From positions 1 through 64,000 of the forward strand of contig JAILQX010000046.1 in NCBI GenBank assembly GCA_024698705.1: 64,000 bases of DNA, in the 5' to 3' direction. The notes under the pieces are model-generated. The model did not search any database, was not told the DNA's origin, and saw only the letters and a program-made list of their open reading frames with translations. The position numbers and the translations under genes are program-made. Shown one piece after another: positions 27,706 through 37,559 of the stretch. How positions within the stretch are numbered: the stretch's first letter is position 1; each line of letters starts with the position of its first letter. This stretch comes from Lachnospiraceae bacterium. GTDB lineage: Bacteria; Bacillota; Clostridia; Lachnospirales; Lachnospiraceae.

Positions 27706-28968
27706 ATGGCATTATCTAAAAAGCCTGTTACGGGAATGAAAGATATCCTGCCCGAAGAAATGGAGATCAGGGACTATGTTATCCGTATTATTAAGGATAC
27801 ATACAGACAATTCGGGTTTACCGGGATCGAAACCCCATGCATGGAAAATCTTGAAAATCTCTCAAACAAACAGGGCGGAGAAAATGAAAAGCTTATCTTC
27901 AAGGTTATGAAGAGAGGAGACAAGCTTAATATCGATACGGCCCAAAGTGAAAATGATCTTGCCGACATGGCAATGAGATACGATCTTACGGTTCCTCTTG
28001 TGAGGTTTTATTCGAATAACAATACTGTTTTGCAAAGCCCGTTCAAAGCATTGCAGATCGGGCCGGTATGGAGAGCCGACAGACCGCAGAGAGGACGTTA
28101 CAGACAGTTTTATCAATGCGATATAGATATTCTCGGAGATGCCACCAATCTGGCTGAAACGGAGCTTATAACCGCCACAACGACTTGTCTCGGCAAGCTT
28201 GGTTTTAAGAAGTTTGAGATCAGGATCAATGACAGACGTATCTTAAAGACAATGGCGGATTATGCGGGCTTTGCTGCCGATAATTACGACGATATCTTTA
28301 TCATTCTCGATAAGATGGACAAGATAGGAATTGACGGTGTAGAAGAAGAACTCATAAAGTTCGGCCTCGATGAAGCCGGTGTTAAGAAATACCTTGATCT
28401 TTTCAAGGGCGTGGAAGTGCACAAGGACGACTGCCTTGATTATATAGCTTCGTCTCTGGGAGAATTTCTTGATACGAATGTAAAAGAATGGCTCGACGAG
28501 ATCATTTCCAATGTCAATGCCAATAAGGCGGCGGATTTTGAGATCGTATTTGATCCCACGCTGGTAAGGGGCATGAGTTATTATACAGGTACTATTTTTG
28601 AGATCGCAATGCCTGAACTTGGCATAGCCTGCGGCGGCGGCGGAAGATACGATAAGATGATCGGCAAATTCACAGGTCAGGACACACCTGCCTGCGGATT
28701 CTCGATAGGCTTTGAAAGAATAGTACTGCTATTGCTGGAAAACGGCTTTAAAATACCGGACAGCGGCAAAAAGATCGCATTTCTCATCGAAAAGAATATG
28801 CCGAAGGATCGCATGAACATGATAATGCGAGATGCGGCCGAATTGAGGCAAAGCGGCAATATTGTTCTTGTCAGTACGATGAACAAAAACAAGAAGTTCC
28901 AGAAGGAACAGCTTGAAAAAGCCGGTTATACCGAATATAAAGAGTACTACAGGGAGGCACTTAAATGA
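27706..28968 (+). CDS. hisS: Histidyl-tRNA synthetase
   Basis: Class II synthetase that charges tRNA-His with histidine in the cytosol. The 420 residues show the catalytic core (about 1-320) with motif 2 (GPVWRADRPQRGRYRQFYQC), the histidine-specific segment VRGMSYYTGTIFEIAM and GGGGRYDKMIG, then the C-terminal anticodon-binding domain (about 325-420). Length and motif order are normal. It overlaps aspS by four bases, so the two are coupled, a common Firmicutes arrangement. Confidence 0.98.
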   Translation: MALSKKPVTGMKDILPEEMEIRDYVIRIIKDTYRQFGFTGIETPCMENLENLSNKQGGENEKLIFKVMKRGDKLNIDTAQSENDLADMAMRYDLTVPLVRFYSNNNTVLQSPFKALQIGPVWRADRPQRGRYRQFYQCDIDILGDATNLAETELITATTTCLGKLGFKKFEIRINDRRILKTMADYAGFAADNYDDIFIILDKMDKIGIDGVEEELIKFGLDEAGVKKYLDLFKGVEVHKDDCLDYIASSLGEFLDTNVKEWLDEIISNVNANKAADFEIVFDPTLVRGMSYYTGTIFEIAMPELGIACGGGGRYDKMIGKFTGQDTPACGFSIGFERIVLLLLENGFKIPDSGKKIAFLIEKNMPKDRMNMIMRDAAELRQSGNIVLVSTMNKNKKFQKEQLEKAGYTEYKEYYREALK

Positions 28969-30743
28969 CACAGTCAAGAACACATACATGCGGTGAGCTC
29001 AGGAGCAGCGATGAAGGAAAAGAAGTAACACTTGCCGGATGGGTCGACACAAACCGTGAGGTCGGCGCAAATCTTTCATTTATCATCATAAGGGATTTCT
29101 ACGGCATAACACAGATCGTTGCCGAAACAGAGGAGATGGTAAAGGTCTTCAAGGGTATCATAAAGGAATCTACCGTACAGGTAACAGGAAAGGTACGTAT
29201 CAGAAGCAATAAAAACGATAAGATACCCACAGGTGATATTGAAGTCGTACCCACTGCAGTTACCGTCCTGGGCAAAAACAGAAATGCAGAGCTGCCTTTT
29301 GAGATAAACAGATCAAAAGAAGCGGATGAGACGACAAGACTCAAATACAGATATCTTGACCTCAGGAATCCTGAAGTAAAAAAGAATATCATCTTAAGAT
29401 GCAATGTGGTATCGGCACTCAGAAACGCAATGAACGAAGAGGGATTCATGGAGATCACGACTCCGATACTCACGGCTTCTTCACCCGAGGGTGCAAGAGA
29501 CTATCTTGTTCCCGCACGTAAGCATCCGGGCAAATTTTATGCACTTCCTCAGGCACCCCAGCAGTTCAAGCAGCTGCTCATGACGGCGGGCTTTGACAGA
29601 TATTTTCAGATAGCCCCCTGCTTCAGGGATGAGGATGCAAGAGGAGACAGAAGTCCGGGCGAGTTCTATCAGTTGGATATGGAAATGGCATTTGCGGGCA
29701 AAGAGGATGTATTTGCCGTTCTTGAAAGAGTACTGCCCCCCATATTTGCAAAATACGGAACATATAACAGGGCCAGCACAACTCCGTTTGTAAGGATTCC
29801 TTATCTTGAGGCTATGGAGAAATACGGAAGCGACAAGCCGGATCTTCGTATAGATCTGACCGTTACCGATATGACAGAAGAGTTTAAGGGATGCGGGTTC
29901 GGCCCCTTCGAAGGAAATGTTGTTAAGGCTGTTAAGGTTTCAGACTGCTCGGAAAGCAGAAAAGTGATCGAGAAGCTTCTTACCGATGCGGAAGTCATAT
30001 CCGGAGTAAAGGGCTATTGGTTCAAGGTAGGCGAAGACGGAGAGGCTGCAGGAGGCATAGCAAAGTTTGTAACACCCATAAAGGATAAGGTCTTCAGTCT
30101 TCTGGATCTTAAATCGGGAGACCTTGTCGTATTGTCTGCAGGAAACAGGTCTCAGGCAGTAAAGGGAGCCGGAACACTCGTCAAGACCTTCGGTACAGCG
30201 ATACCCGGTCATATGGATAAAGAGCAATACGCATTCTGTTGGATAATAGATTTTCCGATGTATGAGATAGGTGATGAATCAGGTGAGCTAGAGTTCTGCC
30301 ACAATCCATTCTCAATGCCTTCGGGCGGACTTGAGGTACTTCTTAAAGCAGAACGCGGAGAGTTGGATCCGCTTGAGATCATGGCTGACCAGTACGATCT
30401 GGTATGTAACGGCGTTGAACTTTCATCGGGAGCAGTCAGAAATCACGATCCCGAGATCATGATTAAGGCATTTGAAATGGTAAGACTGGGTGAGGAAGAC
30501 GTCAAGTCAAGATTCCCCGCAATGTACAATGCATTTACCTACGGAGCTCCGCCGCATGCGGGTATCGCTCCCGGCGTGGACAGAATGGTAATGCTGCTTT
30601 CGGGCGAAGAGTCCATACGTGAGGTCATTGCATTCCCCATGAACAAGAATGCACAGGATATCATGATGGGAGCACCGGGCACTGTATCCCAGACTCAGCT
30701 CGATGAGCTTAACATCTCTATCAACCAAACCGAAGAAGAATAA
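28965..30743 (+). CDS. aspS: Aspartyl-tRNA synthetase
   Basis: Class II synthetase of bacterial type, 592 residues. The N-terminal OB-fold (about 1-105, HTCGELRSSDEGKEVTLAGW) binds the anticodon. The catalytic domain has RYLDLR, motif 2 FRDEDARGDRSPGEFYQLD and motif 3 GIAPGVDRMVMLL, with the bacterial GAD insertion between. Whether it charges only tRNA-Asp or also tRNA-Asn cannot be told without knowing if asnS and gatCAB are present. Coupled to hisS. Confidence 0.98.
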   Translation: MTQSRTHTCGELRSSDEGKEVTLAGWVDTNREVGANLSFIIIRDFYGITQIVAETEEMVKVFKGIIKESTVQVTGKVRIRSNKNDKIPTGDIEVVPTAVTVLGKNRNAELPFEINRSKEADETTRLKYRYLDLRNPEVKKNIILRCNVVSALRNAMNEEGFMEITTPILTASSPEGARDYLVPARKHPGKFYALPQAPQQFKQLLMTAGFDRYFQIAPCFRDEDARGDRSPGEFYQLDMEMAFAGKEDVFAVLERVLPPIFAKYGTYNRASTTPFVRIPYLEAMEKYGSDKPDLRIDLTVTDMTEEFKGCGFGPFEGNVVKAVKVSDCSESRKVIEKLLTDAEVISGVKGYWFKVGEDGEAAGGIAKFVTPIKDKVFSLLDLKSGDLVVLSAGNRSQAVKGAGTLVKTFGTAIPGHMDKEQYAFCWIIDFPMYEIGDESGELEFCHNPFSMPSGGLEVLLKAERGELDPLEIMADQYDLVCNGVELSSGAVRNHDPEIMIKAFEMVRLGEEDVKSRFPAMYNAFTYGAPPHAGIAPGVDRMVMLLSGEESIREVIAFPMNKNAQDIMMGAPGTVSQTQLDELNISINQTEEE

Positions 30744-30749
30744 TATTTT

Positions 30750-31076
30750 ATGAATTGCAGAGAATTTCAAAATACAATACCGGCATTTTTGGACAATAAG
30801 CTGACGACAAGACAGGCAAAACAGTTCTTTGAACATATGGATAGCTGTGCGGAATGCAATGAGGAACTGAAGATCCAATATCTTATAAGCGAAGGAACCG
30901 TCAGACTTGAGGAAGGTACGAGTTTTAACCTTAACGAGGAACTTTATAAGAAGATAAAGGACACACAGGAATACATTAAAAGGAAACGTATTTCCAATAT
31001 GATACTATACTGCCTCGAGGCACTTGCCCTCGTGGCGGTTGCTTTTATATTGTTTCTTGTATTCTGGCCCAAATGA
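30750..31076 (+). CDS. Anti-sigma-factor-like zinc-finger membrane protein (zf-HC2 type)
   Basis: A 108-residue protein that begins MNCREFQNTIPAFLDNKLTT and has the zinc-finger pattern HMDSCAEC near residues 30-37 (His, then CxxC). It continues with a charged helical region and ends in one membrane helix (about 82-105). This order is that of short anti-sigma factors with a cytosolic zinc domain and a single anchor. No sigma factor gene is adjacent, so the partner is unknown. It lies seven bases after aspS and 24 before polA. Confidence 0.8.
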   Translation: MNCREFQNTIPAFLDNKLTTRQAKQFFEHMDSCAECNEELKIQYLISEGTVRLEEGTSFNLNEELYKKIKDTQEYIKRKRISNMILYCLEALALVAVAFILFLVFWPK

Positions 31077-31100
31077 TGTCGGACATGTAACGGAGGAAAT

Positions 31101-33722
31101 ATGAGCAAGCTTGTTCTTATTGACGGACACAGTGTTTTAAACAGGGCATTCTACGGAGTACCGATGCTTACAAATCCCAAAGGAATGCATATCAATGCCA
31201 TTTACGGCTTCTTAAACATCATGTTCAAGATACTGGATGAAGAACATCCGGATTATTTGTGTGTTGCATTTGACAGATCCGAAAAGACATTCAGACATGA
31301 GATATATGATGCCTATAAAGGGACCAGAAAACCTATGCCCGAGGAATTGCATGAACAGGTGCCGCTCATCAAGGAAGTACTTGCTTCCATGAAGATCACC
31401 ATGTGCGAAAAGCCGGGCCTTGAAGCTGATGACATACTCGGAACACTTGCGAAAAGAGCAGAAAAAGACGGCGTGGATGTAAGCCTTATATCGGGAGACA
31501 GGGATCTTTTGCAGATCGCGACTGATAAGATAAAAATACGTATCCCCAAGACAAAAGGCAATAAGACCGAGGTTGAGGATTATTATGCAAAAGACGTTAT
31601 CGAAAAATATAAGGTCGATCCGATCACATTTATTGATATGAAGGCTCTTATGGGCGATTCATCCGACAATATCCCGGGTGTACCGAAGATAGGAGAAAAG
31701 ACTGCCGGTGATCTTCTTGTCGCTTACGGATCTCTGGATGGCGTGTATGAGCATCTCGATGAAATAACACGCAAGTCGATCCATGATTCACTTGCCGAGA
31801 ATCGTGCATTGGCAGACCTGTCCAAGACACTTGCTACGATATGCATCGATGCCGAACTTCCGATCAGTTATCGCGATGCCGTGGTTGACAATATGTTCAA
31901 CAAGGATGCATATGATCTGTTCATAAATTACGGATTCAAGAAGTTCCTTGACAAATTCGATACGAGCACCATGGTGCAGAAGGCTGAAGAGATCGAAGTC
32001 GTTGCAGTAACGGACCTGAATGAATGTGAGAGCTTATTTGATAAGCTTTCCGTTGAAAAAGCGGTTGCCATTGATGTCGAAAAAGATGAAGAACTTATTG
32101 TCGGCATAGAAGCCGGATGCGGAGTATATGCAATATTTGAGCAGGGCTTTCTGACCGCGGGTTACATAGAAGAAAAACTCAGGGAACTTGTTAAAAAGAC
32201 AACAGTGATCTGCTTTGATGTAAAAAAACTTTATGCATATACAGGTGTCGATCTTAAGGAAGTATATGATGCAAAACTGGCAGCTTATCTTGTCAATCCT
32301 CTGAAAAGTGACTATGAGATAGGTGACATAGCAGAGGAATATCTTGAGATTCATATTCCGACATTCAAAGAAAAGTTTGGAAAGATATCCGTGGCAGAAG
32401 CTGCTTTTACAGATAATAAAGGCCTTGCGGGGCTTATCGGCGCAAGAAGTGACGTGTTATGGAGGGCTTACCGTAAGATATTTGACAGCCTTGAGAACAA
32501 AGGCATGAAAAAACTCTATGAGGATATAGAACTTCCGCTCACTAAGGTGCTGTTTGATATGGAACAGGCCGGTATCCTTGTTGATACTGACGCATTGGGA
32601 GAGTATGGAAGGTCTCTTGTCGGACGTATAGAAGAGCTCGAAGCTGCCATATATGAACAGGCCGGAGAAAAATTTAACATTAATTCTCCAAAACAGCTCG
32701 GAGAGATATTATTCGAGAAAATGGGTTTTGAAGGCGGTAAAAAGACCAAATCGGGTTACAGCACGGCCGCAGATGTGCTCGAAAAGCTTTCTGTCGATCA
32801 TCCGATCGTCAAAGATATACTTGAGTACAGAGGCCTGGTAAAGCTGAAAAGCACATACGCAGACGGTTTGGCCGGATGTATTGCGGAAGACGGAAGGATA
32901 CATACGACCTTTAATCAGACGATAACCGCGACGGGAAGGATAAGCTCCACGGAACCAAATCTGCAGAACATCCCAATGCGTATGGAACTGGGAAGAAAGA
33001 TCAGAAAATGCTTTATCCCCAAACCGGGATATGTATTTCTTGATGCGGATTATTCACAGATCGAGTTAAGACTGCTTGCCCACATGGCAGATGATAAAGA
33101 ACTCATAGAAGCATACAGAACAGATGCCGATATCCACAGGATCACGGCATCGAAGGTATTTCACATACCGTTTGATGAGGTTACGGATCTTCAGCGAAGA
33201 AATGCAAAAGCCGTCAACTTCGGTATCGTATACGGGATAAGTTCATTCGGACTGAGTCAGGACTTAAGTATTTCAAGAAAAGAAGCTTCCAAGTATATAG
33301 AGGATTATTTTGAGACATATAAAGGGGTTAAGGCATATCTGGATGATTGTGTCTCAAAAGCGAAGGAAAACGGGTATGTTGACACCTTATACGGCAGAAG
33401 AAGACCTATACCCGAACTTTCAAGTTCAAATTTCATGACCAGATCCTTCGGAGAACGTGTCGCGATGAACAGCCCCATACAGGGAACCGCTGCGGATATC
33501 ATGAAGATCGCCATGATAAATGTCTTTAACAGGCTTAAAGAAGAGAATCTTGATGCAAGGGTCCTAATTCAGGTCCATGACGAGCTTTTGCTCGAGGTAA
33601 ATGAAAAGGATCTAGAGAAGACCAGAGAGGTATTGTACGACACCATGAAAAATGCTGCGGATCTTTCGGTCAGACTCGAAGTTGACATACATGACGGTAA
33701 GGATTGGTATGAAGCCAAGTAA
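31101..33722 (+). CDS. polA: DNA polymerase I
   Basis: Repair and primer-removal polymerase of 873 residues. Order: 5'-3' nuclease (about 1-290; LIDGHSVLNRAFYG, ISGDRDLLQ, MGDSSDNIPGVPKIGEKT), a 3'-5' exonuclease-like domain (about 300-465), and the polymerase (about 480-873) with motif A DADYSQIELRLLAHM, O-helix RRNAKAVNFGIVYG and motif C QVHDELLLEV. In the middle domain only an IDVEK remnant of the DxE motif is visible, and the second motif is altered (FDVKKL), so proofreading is probably absent, as in many Firmicutes. GGAGG precedes the ATG, and coaE follows, as in many relatives. Confidence 0.97.
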   Translation: MSKLVLIDGHSVLNRAFYGVPMLTNPKGMHINAIYGFLNIMFKILDEEHPDYLCVAFDRSEKTFRHEIYDAYKGTRKPMPEELHEQVPLIKEVLASMKITMCEKPGLEADDILGTLAKRAEKDGVDVSLISGDRDLLQIATDKIKIRIPKTKGNKTEVEDYYAKDVIEKYKVDPITFIDMKALMGDSSDNIPGVPKIGEKTAGDLLVAYGSLDGVYEHLDEITRKSIHDSLAENRALADLSKTLATICIDAELPISYRDAVVDNMFNKDAYDLFINYGFKKFLDKFDTSTMVQKAEEIEVVAVTDLNECESLFDKLSVEKAVAIDVEKDEELIVGIEAGCGVYAIFEQGFLTAGYIEEKLRELVKKTTVICFDVKKLYAYTGVDLKEVYDAKLAAYLVNPLKSDYEIGDIAEEYLEIHIPTFKEKFGKISVAEAAFTDNKGLAGLIGARSDVLWRAYRKIFDSLENKGMKKLYEDIELPLTKVLFDMEQAGILVDTDALGEYGRSLVGRIEELEAAIYEQAGEKFNINSPKQLGEILFEKMGFEGGKKTKSGYSTAADVLEKLSVDHPIVKDILEYRGLVKLKSTYADGLAGCIAEDGRIHTTFNQTITATGRISSTEPNLQNIPMRMELGRKIRKCFIPKPGYVFLDADYSQIELRLLAHMADDKELIEAYRTDADIHRITASKVFHIPFDEVTDLQRRNAKAVNFGIVYGISSFGLSQDLSISRKEASKYIEDYFETYKGVKAYLDDCVSKAKENGYVDTLYGRRRPIPELSSSNFMTRSFGERVAMNSPIQGTAADIMKIAMINVFNRLKEENLDARVLIQVHDELLLEVNEKDLEKTREVLYDTMKNAADLSVRLEVDIHDGKDWYEAK

Positions 33723-33733
33723 AGAGGTGCATA

Positions 33734-34345
33734 TTGATAACTATCGGTATTACCGGCGGTGTCGGTTGCGGAAAATCCAGTGTTCTGGATTATATCGCCA
33801 AGAATTATAACTGCATCATAGTCATTGCGGATGATATAGGCAATAAAGTCAAGGAACCGGGACAGGCCTGCTTTGATAAGCTGGTGGATCTCATGGGTAA
33901 AGATGTGCTCGGGTATGACGGATATATCGACAAAAAGAAGATGGCGGAAAAGATATTTGCGGATCACGTTTTGCTTGAAAAGGTCAACGATATCATTCAT
34001 CCGGCAGTGACGGAATATATATTGAACTTAAAAGCCGAAGAGATGAAGAAAGGCGAAAAGGATTATTTCTTCATAGAGGCTGCCCTTTTGATCGAATGCG
34101 GATACAGGGCTTATACGGATGAAATGTGGTACATATATGCATCCGAAGATGTCAGAAGAAAAAGACTGCGTGACTCACGCGGATACAGCGATAAAAAGAT
34201 TGACAGTATCATCGGAACACAACTTAGTGAAGAGAACTTCAAAAAAGGATGTGACCGTATGATAGATAACAGCGGCAACTTAAAAGAAACATACAGACAG
34301 ATTGACAGATTAATGAAGAGTGCAGGTGAAAGCATTGGCAAATAA
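33734..34345 (+). CDS. coaE: Dephospho-CoA kinase
   Basis: Last enzyme of coenzyme A synthesis; it phosphorylates dephospho-CoA. The 203 residues start from TTG, which I accept because ITIGITGGVGCGKSSVLDYI is the family's N-terminal P-loop and a GAGGTG ribosome site lies at proper distance. The VADDIG segment near 32-37 and the lid/LID region RRKRLRDSRG near 130-140 are also typical. It follows polA by 11 bases and slightly overlaps the next gene. Confidence 0.95.
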   Translation: MITIGITGGVGCGKSSVLDYIAKNYNCIIVIADDIGNKVKEPGQACFDKLVDLMGKDVLGYDGYIDKKKMAEKIFADHVLLEKVNDIIHPAVTEYILNLKAEEMKKGEKDYFFIEAALLIECGYRAYTDEMWYIYASEDVRRKRLRDSRGYSDKKIDSIIGTQLSEENFKKGCDRMIDNSGNLKETYRQIDRLMKSAGESIGK

Positions 34346-36440
34346 TAAAATACCGGCGGCATTGGTATACGGACTCGATATCGGAACACGAAGTGTTGTC
34401 GGAACGGTCGGATACCGTAAAGGCAAAAAATTCATAGTTGTTGCACTTGAAAGCATGGAACATGAAACCAGAGCCATGCTCGACGGTCAGATCCACGACA
34501 TAGCCGCGGTTGCCGAGACCATCAGACAGGTCACGGCCGGACTTGAAAAAAAGATCGGCGGCAAGCTTTCGCGTGTTTGTATTGCTGCTGCGGGGCGTGT
34601 GCTCAAGACTGTTCAGGTTCATACGGATCATGAACTGGATGAAGAGAGGACCGTAACACAGGAGGATATCTATACACTTAATTCCGTAGCAATAGAGGAT
34701 GCATATAAGAATTTCCTTTCGGAATCCGGAGATGATATCAAATTTTACTGTGTCGGAAGCAGTGTTGTCAGGTATTATCTGAACAATTCTCCGATGAACA
34801 GCATTATAGATCATAAGGCAAAGAGTATTTCCGTGGATCTGATAGGTACATTCCTACCGGATGACGTTGTTGACGGATTATACAAAGCGGTAGATATGGC
34901 GGGACTTGAAGTTGCATCTCTTACATTGGAGCCCATCGCGGCGATCGGTCTTGCAATACCCGAGAAATTCAGACTGTTAAACATCGCACTGATCGATGTC
35001 GGAGCGGGCACTTCGGATATTTCCATAACAAGGGCAGGCAGCATAATAGCATTCGGCATGATACCTACGGCGGGTGATATCCTTACTGAAAAAATAGCAA
35101 ACCACTGCATGGTTGATTTTAATACGGCAGAGAAGATCAAATGCGACTGCACACAAAAAAGCGAAGCCGTCTATGAAGATATCTTTGGACTTCCGCAGAA
35201 GGTATCGGCAAAGGAAATAGCCGATGTCATAGCGGAGGACATTGAAAAAATGGCCACTCTTGCAGCGGATAAGATCATAGAACTCAACGGCGGAAAGAGT
35301 GTCGGAGCGGTATTTGTCGTAGGCGGAGGCGGTTCCGTACCGGGATACACAGATATCCTTGCGGATAAGCTCGGACTTGTTAAAGAGAGGGTAGCTCTCA
35401 GAGGCAGGGAAGTGATGAATGATATCGTTTTCGAAGAAAAGAACATAGATGTAAGTTCGCTGCTCGTAACACCAATAGGCATAGCACTGAGCTTTTATGA
35501 GGAAAACAATAATTTCATATATGTTGATTTCAACGATAACAGGGTAAAGATATATAACAACAATTCACTTACAGTCATGGATGTGGCAATGCAGGCCGAT
35601 TTCCCTGCAGACGGCTTTTTCCCGAAGTCAGGTCCGTCGATCATATACACAATAAACGGCAGAGAACGTATGCTTCGCGGTTCGATCGGTGAACCGGCTG
35701 TTATCACAGTCAACGGGGACAGCGCAAATATGCATACACCCGTTAAGGAAAATGACATCATATCCGTAAAGGAATCGACTGCGGGAGAACCCGCAAAGAT
35801 AAAGATATCCGAGATTGACGGCATCGGTGAAAAGATCAATATCACCGTAAATGACAACAGGATCTCATTACCGAAACTTGCCAATGTCAACGGCAGACAG
35901 GAATCGGGGTTTTATGAGATTAAGAACAGAGACAAGATCAAGATACTTGATTTCTATACGGTCTCAAGACTCAGAGAATATATGGATATTGAGCCCGGGA
36001 TGCATTGTATCGTAAACGGCAGACCGGCGGGAAAATCGACGAAGATCTATGAAAACTTCATTGTAAGCTTCACGGACGATATAGAAGAATATGATAAGTC
36101 TTTATCAAAGGAAAACACGAAACAACAAAACGCTGATACAGGCGATAAAGCGCAGGAAGTGATCGAAACAAAAGCGGCAGTTAATGAAAATACAGACGAA
36201 AACGTACCATTAAAAATACGATCAAACGGGGTACCAAGGGCGATCACCGTAACCGTCAACGGTCAGAGTGTCACGCTCACGGGCAAATCCGATTATGTAT
36301 TTGTTGACATATTTGATTTTTATAAATTCGATCTGTCCAAGCCGAGGGGTAACATCGTTACAAAACTTAACGGTAAAAAAGCCCTGTATATGGAAGAATT
36401 GCATGCTTCCGATATCATAGAAGTATTTTGGGAGGAATAG
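34335..36440 (+). CDS. FtsA-like actin-fold ATPase with long C-terminal extension
   Basis: Actin-superfamily ATPase related to FtsA, about 701 residues against roughly 420 for classical FtsA. The phosphate-1 motif YGLDIGTRSVVG is near residue 13, phosphate-2 LIDVGAGTSDIS near 218, and the adenosine motif VFVVGGGGSVPGYTDIL near 322. The last 300 residues contain beta-grasp-like repeats (IIYTINGRERML, VITVNGDSANM, VTVNGQSVTLTGK). I prefer TTG 34335 (MANNKIPAALVYG) behind AGGTGA; GTG 34320, used by the track, is possible. No ftsZ is nearby. A role in division or envelope assembly is inference from the fold. Confidence 0.8.
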   Translation: MANNKIPAALVYGLDIGTRSVVGTVGYRKGKKFIVVALESMEHETRAMLDGQIHDIAAVAETIRQVTAGLEKKIGGKLSRVCIAAAGRVLKTVQVHTDHELDEERTVTQEDIYTLNSVAIEDAYKNFLSESGDDIKFYCVGSSVVRYYLNNSPMNSIIDHKAKSISVDLIGTFLPDDVVDGLYKAVDMAGLEVASLTLEPIAAIGLAIPEKFRLLNIALIDVGAGTSDISITRAGSIIAFGMIPTAGDILTEKIANHCMVDFNTAEKIKCDCTQKSEAVYEDIFGLPQKVSAKEIADVIAEDIEKMATLAADKIIELNGGKSVGAVFVVGGGGSVPGYTDILADKLGLVKERVALRGREVMNDIVFEEKNIDVSSLLVTPIGIALSFYEENNNFIYVDFNDNRVKIYNNNSLTVMDVAMQADFPADGFFPKSGPSIIYTINGRERMLRGSIGEPAVITVNGDSANMHTPVKENDIISVKESTAGEPAKIKISEIDGIGEKINITVNDNRISLPKLANVNGRQESGFYEIKNRDKIKILDFYTVSRLREYMDIEPGMHCIVNGRPAGKSTKIYENFIVSFTDDIEEYDKSLSKENTKQQNADTGDKAQEVIETKAAVNENTDENVPLKIRSNGVPRAITVTVNGQSVTLTGKSDYVFVDIFDFYKFDLSKPRGNIVTKLNGKKALYMEELHASDIIEVFWEE

Positions 36441-36443
36441 GAC

Positions 36444-37241
36444 ATGCGGTTTGTTCCGATAGCGAGCGGGAGCAGCGGTAATTGCGTATATGTCGGGTCA
36501 CAGAGGACACATCTTCTTGTAGATTCCGGTATCAGCTGCAAACGTATAGAGGAAGGCCTGAATGAACTGGATATTACGGGAAGCGATCTTGACGGCATTC
36601 TCATAACACATGAACATGTCGATCATATAGGCGGACTGGGAGTCATTTGCAGAAAACTCAGCATCCCGGTATACGCAACAAGCGCTACCATTGAAGCTAT
36701 AAAAGCGTATGACAGGCTTGGAAAGGTTGAGGAGGATGTATTTCATCCCATCGAGCCGGATGAGGATCTGTTCATAAAGGATATATGCGTGCATCCTTTT
36801 CGCATAAGTCATGATGCTGCCGATCCGGTCGGGTATACATTTTCGGAAGGTAACACAAAGGTTGCGGTTGCCACGGACATGGGGACCTACAATGATTACA
36901 CCGTTGAAAATCTGAAAAACTCAGATGCGCTTCTTGTGGAAGCAAATCATGACATTAGGATGCTTCAGGTGGGCCCGTATCCCTATGTACTCAAACAGAG
37001 GATACTTTCTGACAAAGGACATCTTTCGAATGAAGCATCGGGAAGACTTGTATCCGATATCCTGCATGACAACATGAAGCAGATAATGCTCGGACACCTC
37101 AGCAAGGAAAACAACATGCCGGAACTTGCATTTGAAACTGTCAGACTTGAGATCGAGATGGGTGAAAATGCGTATAAGGCATCGGATTTTGATATCTGTG
37201 TTGCAAACAGAGATACGCTTTCACGGATATTCGAGCTGTAA
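36444..37241 (+). CDS. MBL-fold metallo-hydrolase (WalJ/YycJ-like)
   Basis: A 265-residue metallo-beta-lactamase-fold protein whose N terminus RFVPIASGSSGNCVYV and ITHEHVDHIGGL are typical of WalJ/YycJ. Later ligands are seen in ISHDAAD, ATDMGTYND and LGHLSKENN. YycJ relatives are linked to DNA metabolism and to the WalRK regulon, but here no WalRK genes are adjacent. It starts three bases after the FtsA-like gene, so they are probably coupled. The family is confident; the function is not. Confidence 0.9.
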   Translation: MRFVPIASGSSGNCVYVGSQRTHLLVDSGISCKRIEEGLNELDITGSDLDGILITHEHVDHIGGLGVICRKLSIPVYATSATIEAIKAYDRLGKVEEDVFHPIEPDEDLFIKDICVHPFRISHDAADPVGYTFSEGNTKVAVATDMGTYNDYTVENLKNSDALLVEANHDIRMLQVGPYPYVLKQRILSDKGHLSNEASGRLVSDILHDNMKQIMLGHLSKENNMPELAFETVRLEIEMGENAYKASDFDICVANRDTLSRIFEL

Positions 37242-37267
37242 ATATTTTATCTAAGGAGACCATTAAA

Positions 37268-37540
37268 ATGAATAAGACCATTATCACGGTAGTAGGACAT
37301 GATACCGTAGGGATCATCGCAAAAGTATGTACATATCTTGCTGACAACAATATCAATATTCTGGATATTTCCCAGACCATTCTTCAGGGATTTTTCAATA
37401 TGATGATGATCACGGATATGACAGAGGCGAAAAAACCTTTTGGGGAAATATGTGACGAACTTGAGGCTCTCGGCAGTGAGATCGGAGTTATCATAAAATG
37501 TCAGAGGGAAGATATCTTCAAGGGCATGCACAGAATATAG
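37268..37540 (+). CDS. ACT domain protein (UPF0237 family)
   Basis: A 90-residue stand-alone ACT domain: IITVVGHDTVGIIAKVCTYL is the ligand-binding beta-alpha turn and ISQTILQGFFNMMMITD the second strand pair. The related GcvR proteins are regulatory, and stand-alone forms are thought to sense amino acids. It lies 20 bases before the UPF0210 gene. The two occur together in many Firmicutes, which suggests a shared and still undefined role. Confidence 0.92.
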   Translation: MNKTIITVVGHDTVGIIAKVCTYLADNNINILDISQTILQGFFNMMMITDMTEAKKPFGEICDELEALGSEIGVIIKCQREDIFKGMHRI

Positions 37541-37559
37541 ATTTAAGGCGGTATGAAAC

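Noticed and set aside
31980-32500. Active proofreading exonuclease in DNA polymerase I
   Set aside because: One DxE-like pair is visible (IDVEK), but the second motif is replaced and the region is poorly conserved, so I do not claim activity.
33734-34345. Possibility that coaE starts at a later ATG
   Set aside because: The TTG start gives the exact family N terminus just before the P-loop; any later start would cut into it.
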